This document shows, one piece after another, positions 1 through 5,211 of a stretch of 5,211 nt of DNA. Below the pieces are notes generated by a model. It was not told the DNA's origin. It ran no database searches and worked only from the letters and a program-made list of their open reading frames with translations. How positions within the stretch are numbered: the first letter of the stretch is position 1; each line of letters starts with the position of its first letter. Source of the DNA: Anaerolineae bacterium (GTDB lineage Bacteria > Chloroflexota > Anaerolineae > B4-G1 > SLSP01); contig JAIOSN010000321.1 in NCBI GenBank assembly GCA_021107605.1, forward strand, positions 1-5,211. The letters run 5' to 3'. A program made the position numbers and the translations under genes.

Positions 1-445
1 ATAGCTACCCCCACCGGTGCCCTCCGTATCGCCCCAAGTCTGCCTCTCGCTCCAGCCGCTGCCGGTGTTCAGCCAGACCCAGACTTCACCATTATTAGTG
101 CTAGTGCTTTCGCGATGCACCACATCCGGCAGGCCATCGCCGTTCATGTCCAGCATGTCTACCTGGGTATCATTCCCGCTGTTCACGTGGCGGACATAGC
201 TACCCCCACCGGTGCCCTCCGTATCGCCCCAAGTCTGCCTCTCGCTCCAGCCACTGCCGGTGTTCAGCCAGACCCAGACTTCGCCGTTATTAGTGCTAGT
301 GCTTTCGCGATGCACCACATCCGGCAAGCCATCGCCGTTCATGTCCAGCATGTCTACCTGGGTATCATTCCCACTGTTCACGTGGCGGACATAGCTACCC
401 CCACCCGTGCCCTCCGTATCGCCCCAAGTCTGCCTCTCGCTCCAG
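1..445 (-). repeat. 195-bp (65-codon) tandem repeat array, window-truncated
   Basis: Two full units, 1-195 and 196-390, are followed by a partial unit 391-445 where similarity ends. The two full copies differ at only five bases (58, 88, 91, 132 and 178 against the same positions +195). All five are third-position synonymous changes in the minus-strand gene, so the encoded 65 residues are identical. The partial copy differs from the second at base 406, also synonymous (Thr). In reading order each unit starts at WSERQTWGDTEG (W390, W455, W520) and contains one D-x-N-x-D-G loop. The array continues past base 1, so the copy number is unknown. Confidence 0.95.
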
Positions 446-1611
446 TCGCTGTCCAACACCTGGTAGTCAAACTGCGCCGGCGGCAGGCAGGTCGTGCCGT
501 CCGTGCCACACTCGGTGATCTTCCACAGCTGCGACTTGCCTCCACTGCCCGTCGAATAGTCCAGCGTGTACTTGCGCAGCAAGTTACCGCCGGACTGGAC
601 CTCAATGTTCGCCAGCCGCTGGTCAATCTTGACCAGCGCGCCCTGGGCGTAGGAGGAACGCACGTCCGGGCGCGCTTGCCAGTTGAACTTGACCGTGTGG
701 TAGGCCCCGATGCCGCCGGCGTCGTTGTAGGCGTAGGTAATGGTATCTGGGTAAAAGTCGCCGTTGGTTGTGTCCTCGCTGTAGCTGATGGTCATATAGT
801 TACCATTGGTATCCAACACCCGGTCCAGCATCCACACGCGCACCGCGCTGTCTTTGCCCACCGCCTCAATGCGCGAGTGCAAGTTGGTATCATCGTAGCC
901 GAAGCGGTACTGCGTCCCGCTCTTGTCGGTCACTACCCAGTAGCTCCCGGCCCCGGAGCCGCCCACGTTCTGGATGCGGTGATAGTTCTCGTGTTTGGTG
1001 TGGTAGTAACCATCGTGGAAGATCAAGTCCTCGCCGCCCAACACAAAGGTATCGCTAGCGTCGTACTGGGGCGCACCGTTTTTGGTGGAGCGGGCGATCA
1101 TATCCAGGCCGGCGATAGACCAGCCGTAGCCCAGCACACCCCACTTGACCTGACTGTTGTAGCCCAGTACCAGGTTCGGCTGCATCCCCCCCGCGCCCGG
1201 TGGCACTTCAAGGGAATAGTGATACGTCGCTGCGCCGCTGGAGAGATTGGTCTTATCCTCCACGTGGACTCCTGATTGTAGTGTGGTGAGCGCAGGATTC
1301 AGGGAGTCTCCCGTGGCCATGACCATGTTGCCCTTGTTCTCCGCAGCGGGGAGCGCTTGTTCGTCGTCCGGTGGAGGTTGCACATCATCGGGTAACGGTG
1401 CCTCTTGGCCGCCCTCCACCGGGGCGGGATCAGCAGCCGTCACCGGTGGAGGAGGAGTCTCGTCGCCGGCCAGCGCTGGCAACACCGTGCTCATGATCAT
1501 AGACAAACATAAAATCAGTGCCAGTGCGACCTGGCCCTGACGGCCTACACGTGCCGGCCTCTCAGCCCTGGTTATGCGTTTGTAGGTACGGCTAAAATTG
1601 TGCCAAGACAT
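1..1611 (-). CDS. Secreted SpvB / Tc-toxin B-subunit-like protein with FG-GAP repeats (partial, N-terminal 537 codons)
   Basis: The minus-strand frame is open from an ATG at 1611 to the left edge, with no stop in 537 codons. Domains in order: signal peptide (1-48); Pro/Asp/Ala-rich linker (about 50-92); SpvB-like domain (about 110-385); FG-GAP/VCBS-like repeats from W390. SpvB hallmarks are GAATYHYSLEVPPGAGGMQP (126-145), NLVLGYNS, LGYGWSIAGL, and the closing C368...C375-LPPAQFDY. Each repeat carries a calcium-loop motif D-x-N-x-D-G-x-x-D (D423/N425/D427/D431, again 65 residues on). In Tc toxins this type of region forms a beta-propeller and encloses the toxic C-terminus with RHS repeats. Here the C-terminus is outside the window, so no toxin activity can be claimed. 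Canonical Tc B subunits usually lack a Sec signal, so this may be a secreted or surface RHS/YD-type protein. A good Shine-Dalgarno precedes the ATG. The family call is confident; the function is not. Confidence 0.88.
   Translation of the reverse strand, partial: MSWHNFSRTYKRITRAERPARVGRQGQVALALILCLSMIMSTVLPALAGDETPPPPVTAADPAPVEGGQEAPLPDDVQPPPDDEQALPAAENKGNMVMATGDSLNPALTTLQSGVHVEDKTNLSSGAATYHYSLEVPPGAGGMQPNLVLGYNSQVKWGVLGYGWSIAGLDMIARSTKNGAPQYDASDTFVLGGEDLIFHDGYYHTKHENYHRIQNVGGSGAGSYWVVTDKSGTQYRFGYDDTNLHSRIEAVGKDSAVRVWMLDRVLDTNGNYMTISYSEDTTNGDFYPDTITYAYNDAGGIGAYHTVKFNWQARPDVRSSYAQGALVKIDQRLANIEVQSGGNLLRKYTLDYSTGSGGKSQLWKITECGTDGTTCLPPAQFDYQVLDSDWSERQTWGDTEGTGGGSYVRHVNSGNDTQVDMLDMNGDGLPDVVHRESTSTNNGEVWVWLNTGSGWSERQTWGDTEGTGGGSYVRHVNSGNDTQVDMLDMNGDGLPDVVHRESTSTNNGEVWVWLNTGSGWSERQTWGDTEGTGGGSY
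1468..1611 (-). other. Sec signal peptide of the SpvB-like protein
   Basis: Residues 1-48 have a long, Arg/Lys-rich n-region (about 27 residues), then a hydrophobic core VALALILCLSMIMSTVL (28-44), then P-A-L-A at 45-48 before G-D-E. ALA followed by Gly is a good signal peptidase I site. No lipobox is apparent at the cleavage site, so this is a type I signal rather than a lipoprotein signal. The acidic, proline-rich stretch that follows fits an extracellular linker. Confidence 0.8.
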
Positions 1612-1617
1612 TTTGCA

Positions 1618-1623
1618 CCTCCC
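1618..1623 (-). promoter_or_regulatory. Ribosome-binding site of the SpvB-like gene
   Basis: The minus strand reads GGGAGGTGCAAAATG, placing a strong Shine-Dalgarno six bases before the ATG at 1611. An in-frame ATG ten codons upstream (1641) would put this site inside the coding region and has no comparable site, so the 1611 start is preferred. Confidence 0.85.
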
Positions 1624-1700
1624 GATGCTATAAATGAACATGAGAAACACAACCCTTAACATACTGAAAATTGAGTCTATTGAAAAAAACTGGGAAATTC

Positions 1701-1726
1701 ACCACAGAGGCACGGAGCGCACCGAG
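1701..1726. repeat. Fragment resembling a dispersed CACAGAGG-type intergenic repeat
   Basis: The plus strand has three degenerate 8-9-base units in a row: CACAGAGG, CACGGAGC and GCACCGAG, preceded by TTCAC. Read on the minus strand this ends CTCTGTGGTGAA. Very similar strings (alternating CACAGAGG/CACGGAGA units, ending in GTGGTGAA on the other strand) occur in intergenic DNA of many environmental bacteria. The similarity is from memory, not a search. It would lie in the 5' leader of the SpvB-like mRNA. Confidence 0.5.
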
Positions 1727-1828
1727 ATTTTAAACTTAACCTTGAAAAAATTAATTTTTCGACGTGTAAATCAGCCATCCCCAGGTAGCGGGTAGGAATA
1801 GATCCTTGTTTCCTTAACTGTTCTCTTA

Positions 1829-1858
1829 AGTGTAGCAATAATTGACTATCGCTGTCAA
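1829..1858 (-). promoter_or_regulatory. Candidate sigma70-type promoter for the SpvB-like gene
   Basis: The minus strand has a perfect TTGACA at 1858-1853, an 18-base spacer, and TACACT at 1834-1829 (4 of 6 to the -10 consensus). Predicted transcription would start near 1822, about 210 nt upstream of the ATG. The 11-bp direct repeats sit immediately upstream of the -35 box. The -10 is only moderate, so this is a candidate that may need an activator. Confidence 0.42.
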
Positions 1859-1863
1859 TACAA

Positions 1864-1894
1864 AAAACGTCAAGAAAACGTCAGGAAAACGTCA
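1864..1894. promoter_or_regulatory. Operator-like triple 11-bp direct repeat
   Basis: AAAACGTCA occurs three times at exactly 11-bp spacing (1864-1872, 1875-1883, 1886-1894), joined by AG and GG. On the minus strand it reads TGACGTTTTCC-like units. Direct repeats once per helical turn, with a conserved core of about 7 bp and an A-rich spacer, are the known layout of OmpR/PhoB-family boxes and SARP binding sites; the Pho box also has GTCA cores 11 bp apart. The array lies between two divergent -35 boxes, 5 bp above the minus one and about 24 bp above the plus one. The repeat is certain; an operator role is inferred. Confidence 0.65.
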
Positions 1895-1918
1895 TCCTTC
1901 TTTGCCGGGCCGCCGACT

Positions 1919-1946
1919 TTGACAAACCCCATAATATGGTTAGAGT
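1919..1946 (+). promoter_or_regulatory. Candidate sigma70-type promoter for the STAND gene
   Basis: A perfect TTGACA at 1919-1924 is followed after 16 bases by TAGAGT at 1941-1946 (4 of 6 to the -10 consensus). Transcription would begin near 1953, giving a leader of about 100 nt before the ATG at 2052. CATAAT at 1930-1935 is a better -10 hexamer but has no good -35 at proper spacing. The direct repeats lie upstream in an activator-compatible position. Confidence 0.42.
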
Positions 1947-2040
1947 TACGCCACGTTCAATGGCTGGTTGCTGCAATGATAGGGGGATAGGGCAATCAGG
2001 AACAACGCACGATGCAGCGTGGGGAAAGACTGTTTTTGGC

Positions 2041-2045
2041 GGAGG
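2041..2045 (+). promoter_or_regulatory. Ribosome-binding site of the STAND gene, deciding the start
   Basis: GGAGG is followed by ATAGCC and ATG at 2052, an ideal six-base spacing. The same frame is open upstream to a GTG at 2019, but that start has no good Shine-Dalgarno and would bury this one within the coding sequence. The ATG at 2052 is therefore chosen, giving 1015 residues. Confidence 0.85.
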
Positions 2046-2051
2046 ATAGCC

Positions 2052-5000
2052 ATGTTAGATAATGACCGTACCTACAAGCAAGCGGTTAGAAGAGCTCTAG
2101 CTCACTTTCACGACACCGCCTATCTGCGTGTTTGCCCGTTGGCCGAGGCGTTGTTGCCGGTTACAGACCGGGGGTGGGCATTACAACGCCTGTTGCGCAC
2201 AGCGGTGGAACATATCAAGCCGCTAGGGACGCCTGTTGAGGACGACAGGAAGTGGCGACCTTATTGGGTCCTCTACTATAGATATGTCCAAGGTCAAAGC
2301 CGCTGGAGAGTAATGTCCAAGCTGGCGATAAGCGATGCCACCTTCATCCGCGCGCAGAGAAAAGCCATCATGGCTGTGTGCGATTTTATGAGAGATCGGG
2401 AGCGAGATTTTCATCCCCCACCGGTCAGCCCCCGGCAGATTCCCCGTATCGAGAATTTCGTCGGGCGCGAGGGGAACTTGACCGCCTACCGCTGCCAATT
2501 GGAGGAAGAACACCTGGCGGTGATCGTCGGGCCGGCCGGGGCGGGGAAGACCGCGCTGGGGGCCGAGTTAGCCGCTGCGTGGCAGGCCGAGGACCACCCA
2601 CTCCTCTGGGTCACCCTGCGCAACGGGCGGAATGTCACGCTGGAATCGTTACTGGAGGAGATCGCGCTCTCGTTAGCCGCGTGGGGGCAGGAGAGCTACT
2701 GGCGCTTCTTGCAGGCGGAGCGCCGCAAAGAAACCTCTCTCGCACCTGGCAGCCAGGTGCGCTACTTGCTGACCATCCTTGAGCAAGGGGAATACACCAT
2801 CTGTCTAGACGACCTGCAGTTGACGAGCGACGATCCGGCCATCAATGCATTCTGCGCCGACCTGCTACACAGTGCAGAGCAGAGAAAGTTGTGGTTACTG
2901 GTAATGAGCCGCGTGAGGCCAAACTTCGCTCGCGGGCGTATTTTCAAGCCCCTGGATGGTTTGGGGTGGGAAGATGCCCGCCACTTGTTGGCAGTCAATG
3001 GTCTGACGACCTTGCCGGAGGCGGCCTTTGCCGAACTCTACACCAAGACAGGCGGCCTGCCTGTCTTTCTGCAACTCTTTGTTGCCTGGGCGCACAACGG
3101 AGGATTGGCGAATATAGAAAGTGAGGAAGTCAGGCAGAAACTAGTTGCCTTTGCGGGGAACATGGTACAGGAGCGCGATATCAGGAGTTATCTACTACAC
3201 CAGCTGTACAATACGCTCACCTCCCAGGAGCGGAGGTTCCTTACTTGCGTGGCTGTCTTCCGTCTCCCTATTGAGACGGAAGACATGTCGGTCGCGGCCT
3301 TGCTGAAAGCAGAGGGAGTGCAGGATGTCGAGACCACCTTGATGGCATTGGCCGAGCGGTACATTTTCGTTCCCCTGGTGGGGCAGAATCAGATCACTTT
3401 GCATCCTCTGGTGCGGGCTTACTTTGCCCGGCGGCTGCGATTGAGTCCAACCGACCAGGCCCGCCTCCACCGGCGGGTGGGCGAGTATTACGAGTGCAGC
3501 GTGGGAGATATGCTGGAGTCAGGGTATCATTACTTCGAGGCCGGAGATGTGGAGCGAGCAGCGCGACTGTTGAGCGAGAACACTCTCTGCTTGATCAATG
3601 CCGGTCAGGCCGGGTCAACCCGGGAGCAACTGGAGCGGTTGGCCTCCCACCTGGCCCGGTCAGAGACTGTCCAAAACTTGGAGCTGCGCTTTGATGTAGC
3701 AGCGGCCCGCGAGCAGTTGTGCCACTTGCTAGGGCTACGAGAGAAACAGAAGGCGGCCCTGGACATCATGCAGAGTCTGGCGGAAGAACTGAGCGACGAC
3801 CGGCTACTGGCTCTGGCCTACAACCGCCGCTCGCGCTTTTACAGGACAACGGGGAAATTCACGACAGCCATCACTGCGGCCCAAGCGGGGCTGAAGGCTG
3901 CCCGGCTGGCCCATGATAAAACAACCGAGGCCGAGAGCCTCCAATATTGGGGAGTGGCGCTGTGGTTGTGCGATGACTACGTGGCCGCCCGCGAGCGCCA
4001 CCAGCAGGCATTGGCTCTGACGCGCGAGACAGGTGAACGATCAGGCGAAGCAAATAATTTGAACGAGCTAGGTAATATCTATTATCGTCTGGACGAACTA
4101 GCTGCCGCGAGGAGTTTCTATGAGCAGGCACTGGATATCTGGCGAATTATGGGTGACCAGCGAGGCGAGGAGAAGATCTTGAATAACTTAGGCCTGGTTT
4201 GGTGCGCCCTGGGTGACTATGTGACCGCGCGCGAATGTCACGAACAGGCATTAACTATTGTCCGGGCCATCGGCGACCAGCAGGGCGAGGCGGCCAGTTT
4301 GAACAATTTGGGTGTCGTCTACTACAACCTGGGGCACTACGTCGTCGCGCGCGAGTACTACGAGCAATCGTTAGCGATCAAGTGGGCCGTCGGTGACCAG
4401 CAAGGCCAGGCAAACACTTTGAACAACCTGGGGACGGTTTGGCGTGTCTTGGGTAACTACGTCGCCGCGCGCGAGCATTTTGAGCGGTCACTGGTGCTCA
4501 AGCGGGCCATCAGTGACCTGCGGGGTGAAGCACACAGCCTGAACAACCTGGGCGTGGTCTGCTATGAAGAGGCAGAGTACACAGCTGCGCAGGCTTATTA
4601 CGAACAGGCTCTGGGTATTACACGGACCACCAGTGATAAGAGAGAAACAGGCTTTGCCCTTACCAACCTGGGGATGGTTCTGGAGCGGCTGGGCGATCTG
4701 GATGGAGCGGAGGCAGCCTACCGTGAGTCGCTGTTCATCCGCCGCGAGATCGGGCAGGCTGCGCTGGCCATTGAGGACATGGCCGGGCTGGGCGGGGTAG
4801 CTCTGGCGCGGAGCCGGTGGCAAGAAGCCAAGCAGTATGCTGAAGAGTGTCTGGTGCATATCACCGCGCACGGTGTAGCAGGGATTGAGTACGTGTTCGA
4901 GGTCTATCTGACCTGCGTGCGTGTGCTGGAGGCCTGTGGTGAGCACGAGCGGGCGTGGGGCGTACTGGCGAAGGCGCACGCGCTATTAATGGAGCGGGCG

Positions 5001-5099
5001 GATAAGATTGAAGACGAAACGCTGCACGGCTCATTCCTAAAGAACGTACCAATCCACCGGGAAGTGGTGCAAAAGTGGGAATGTGATGCCCCGCGCTGA
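2052..5099 (+). CDS. HTH / STAND NTPase / TPR-repeat protein (NB-ARC/MalT-like regulator)
   Basis: A complete 1015-residue, probably cytoplasmic protein without signal peptide or membrane segment. Residues 1-118 form a helical head; YYRYVQGQSRWRVMSKLAIS (75-94) followed by DATFIRAQRKAI resembles an HTH of the sigma-region-4 type. FVGRE (136-140) opens the STAND NTPase: Walker A GPAGAGKT (160-167), Walker B ICLDDLQL (250-257), sensor-like VMSR (284-287), and GLP (335-337) matching the NB-ARC GLPL motif. A winged-helix region follows (about 385-460), with LHPLVRAYF (450-458) at the MHD-like place. SGYHYFEAGDVERAARLL (490-507) resembles the MalT-type arm. TPRs fill about 585-945. Family knowledge: such proteins are ATP/ADP switches in which TPRs sense a ligand and nucleotide exchange drives oligomerisation and effector output. 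All key ATPase motifs look intact. Inference: transcriptional regulator, possibly of the divergent gene; a defence (Avs-like) role is less likely because no nuclease, TIR or protease effector is visible. Confidence 0.9.
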   Translation: MLDNDRTYKQAVRRALAHFHDTAYLRVCPLAEALLPVTDRGWALQRLLRTAVEHIKPLGTPVEDDRKWRPYWVLYYRYVQGQSRWRVMSKLAISDATFIRAQRKAIMAVCDFMRDRERDFHPPPVSPRQIPRIENFVGREGNLTAYRCQLEEEHLAVIVGPAGAGKTALGAELAAAWQAEDHPLLWVTLRNGRNVTLESLLEEIALSLAAWGQESYWRFLQAERRKETSLAPGSQVRYLLTILEQGEYTICLDDLQLTSDDPAINAFCADLLHSAEQRKLWLLVMSRVRPNFARGRIFKPLDGLGWEDARHLLAVNGLTTLPEAAFAELYTKTGGLPVFLQLFVAWAHNGGLANIESEEVRQKLVAFAGNMVQERDIRSYLLHQLYNTLTSQERRFLTCVAVFRLPIETEDMSVAALLKAEGVQDVETTLMALAERYIFVPLVGQNQITLHPLVRAYFARRLRLSPTDQARLHRRVGEYYECSVGDMLESGYHYFEAGDVERAARLLSENTLCLINAGQAGSTREQLERLASHLARSETVQNLELRFDVAAAREQLCHLLGLREKQKAALDIMQSLAEELSDDRLLALAYNRRSRFYRTTGKFTTAITAAQAGLKAARLAHDKTTEAESLQYWGVALWLCDDYVAARERHQQALALTRETGERSGEANNLNELGNIYYRLDELAAARSFYEQALDIWRIMGDQRGEEKILNNLGLVWCALGDYVTARECHEQALTIVRAIGDQQGEAASLNNLGVVYYNLGHYVVAREYYEQSLAIKWAVGDQQGQANTLNNLGTVWRVLGNYVAAREHFERSLVLKRAISDLRGEAHSLNNLGVVCYEEAEYTAAQAYYEQALGITRTTSDKRETGFALTNLGMVLERLGDLDGAEAAYRESLFIRREIGQAALAIEDMAGLGGVALARSRWQEAKQYAEECLVHITAHGVAGIEYVFEVYLTCVRVLEACGEHERAWGVLAKAHALLMERADKIEDETLHGSFLKNVPIHREVVQKWECDAPR
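3927..4886 (+). repeat. TPR array: eight in-register 120-bp (40-residue) repeats
   Basis: Residues 626-945 divide into eight units of exactly 40 residues, starting at bases 3927, 4047, 4167, 4287, 4407, 4527, 4647 and 4767; a degenerate ninth unit precedes them (585-625). The consensus is NNLG, then a tyrosine-rich helix, LGDYVAAREYYEQALAI, and GDQQGEA. This is the long 40-42-residue TPR type seen in kinesin light chain and LGN/Pins-like proteins, common in bacterial STAND sensors. The middle units (706-825) are most alike; the last two are eroded. The array probably forms a superhelix that binds a peptide or protein ligand. Confidence 0.93.
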
Positions 5100-5211
5100 A
5101 GCCGTAGGGCTGTTTTGGGCCTTTACTGGCTCATTCGCCACGCGCTGCACGGCCTCTTCGTTTTCCTCCTTAAAAATAATTGGCAATAATTTATTACTGG
5201 CCCCCCTCCAA
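5100..5211. other. Noncoding 3' flank of the STAND gene
   Basis: The 112 bases after the stop contain no open frame with good start signals. A weak five-pair stem (5106-5110 with 5119-5123, including one G-T pair) is followed by only three T residues, so it is not a convincing intrinsic terminator. The last part (5170-5200) is AT-rich. Confidence 0.5.

Larger units (their letters stand above)
1612..2051. other. Divergent intergenic control region (440 bp)
   Basis: No convincing gene lies here. The region is AT-richer than the flanking genes. From left to right it contains the minus-strand ribosome-binding site, a possible dispersed-repeat fragment (1701-1726), an AT-rich weak inverted repeat (1742-1762), a candidate minus-strand promoter (1829-1858), three 11-bp direct repeats (1864-1894), a candidate plus-strand promoter (1919-1946) and the plus-strand ribosome-binding site. 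If the promoters are right, the minus-strand mRNA has a leader of about 210 nt and the plus-strand mRNA one of about 100 nt. No riboswitch fold was recognised in either leader. Confidence 0.8.

Noticed and set aside
17..394. Two near-identical 60-codon plus-strand frames 195 bp apart
   Set aside because: They are shadows of the tandem repeat read in the wrong frame and strand; not genes.
115..1275. A 386-codon open frame on the plus strand
   Set aside because: It lies antisense to the SpvB-like gene, whose signal peptide, domain motifs and Shine-Dalgarno are clear. The peptide has no recognisable domain and its internal repetition merely mirrors the 195-bp repeats.
1742..1762. AT-rich inverted repeat GAAAAA...TTTTTC as a terminator or operator
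   Set aside because: The stem is almost all A-T with a five-base loop, expected often in AT-rich intergenic DNA; no GC stem and no gene ends here.
1864..1894. The three short repeats as a CRISPR remnant or plasmid iteron
   Set aside because: Units are 11 bp with 2-bp linkers, without spacers; only three copies and no replication or cas gene nearby. A regulator-binding array fits better.
2012..2062. Mini-frame of 16 codons (MQRGERLFLAEDSHVR) overlapping the STAND start, as a possible leader peptide
   Set aside because: No good ribosome-binding site at a proper distance and no attenuator-like structure; it overlaps the true Shine-Dalgarno by chance.
2052..5099. Interpretation as an Avs-type antiphage STAND protein
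   Set aside because: The N-terminus has no nuclease, TIR, protease or membrane effector, and no other defence genes are in the window; kept only as a less likely alternative.
5106..5124. Stem AGGGC/GCCTT with following T residues as terminator of the STAND gene
   Set aside because: Only five pairs including a G-T wobble, an eight-base loop and just three T residues; too weak to call.
4991..5150. Minus-strand GTG frame entering the 3' end of the STAND gene, with GGAGG upstream
   Set aside because: The Shine-Dalgarno is about 14 bases from the GTG, the peptide is short, and it overlaps the conserved coding sequence antisense.

Overview
The window holds two divergently transcribed genes separated by a 440-bp intergenic region. 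On the minus strand, running off the left edge, is the N-terminal 537 codons of a large secreted protein of the SpvB / Tc-toxin B-subunit (TcaC/TcdB-like, RHS-associated) type. On the plus strand is a complete 1015-residue STAND-class NTPase with an N-terminal helix-turn-helix-like region and a C-terminal array of 40-residue TPR repeats.

Organism: coding DNA is moderately GC-rich and the intergenic DNA is AT-richer. The plus-strand protein starts with a sigma-region-4-like HTH, continues with an FVGRE-type NTPase and ends in a TPR array. With the large secreted SpvB-like protein, this resembles Chloroflexota (Anaerolineae-like) genomes or metagenome bins. That assignment rests on protein style only. 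No rRNA, tRNA, transposase or CRISPR array is visible.

Layout: 1-445 is a tandem array of 195-bp (65-codon) units inside the SpvB-like gene, each encoding a calcium-binding FG-GAP/VCBS-like motif; it is cut by the window edge. 446-1611 encodes the SpvB-like domain, a Pro/Asp-rich linker and a signal peptide. 1612-2051 is the shared control region. It holds a ribosome-binding site for each gene, candidate divergent sigma70-type promoters, three 11-bp direct repeats lying between the two -35 boxes, and a short stretch resembling a dispersed CACAGAGG-type intergenic repeat. 2052-5099 is the STAND gene. 5100-5211 is noncoding, without a convincing terminator.

Working together (inference): the STAND protein has the parts of a one-component regulator or sensor: a possible DNA-binding head, an NB-ARC-like switch and a TPR sensor. 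It is divergent from a secreted toxin-like or surface protein, with an operator-like repeat between them. A simple model is that the STAND protein, or an OmpR/PhoB- or SARP-type factor, controls one or both genes through that repeat. The most notable signals are this repeat, the 65-residue repeats that differ only at synonymous positions, and the HTH-STAND-TPR architecture.
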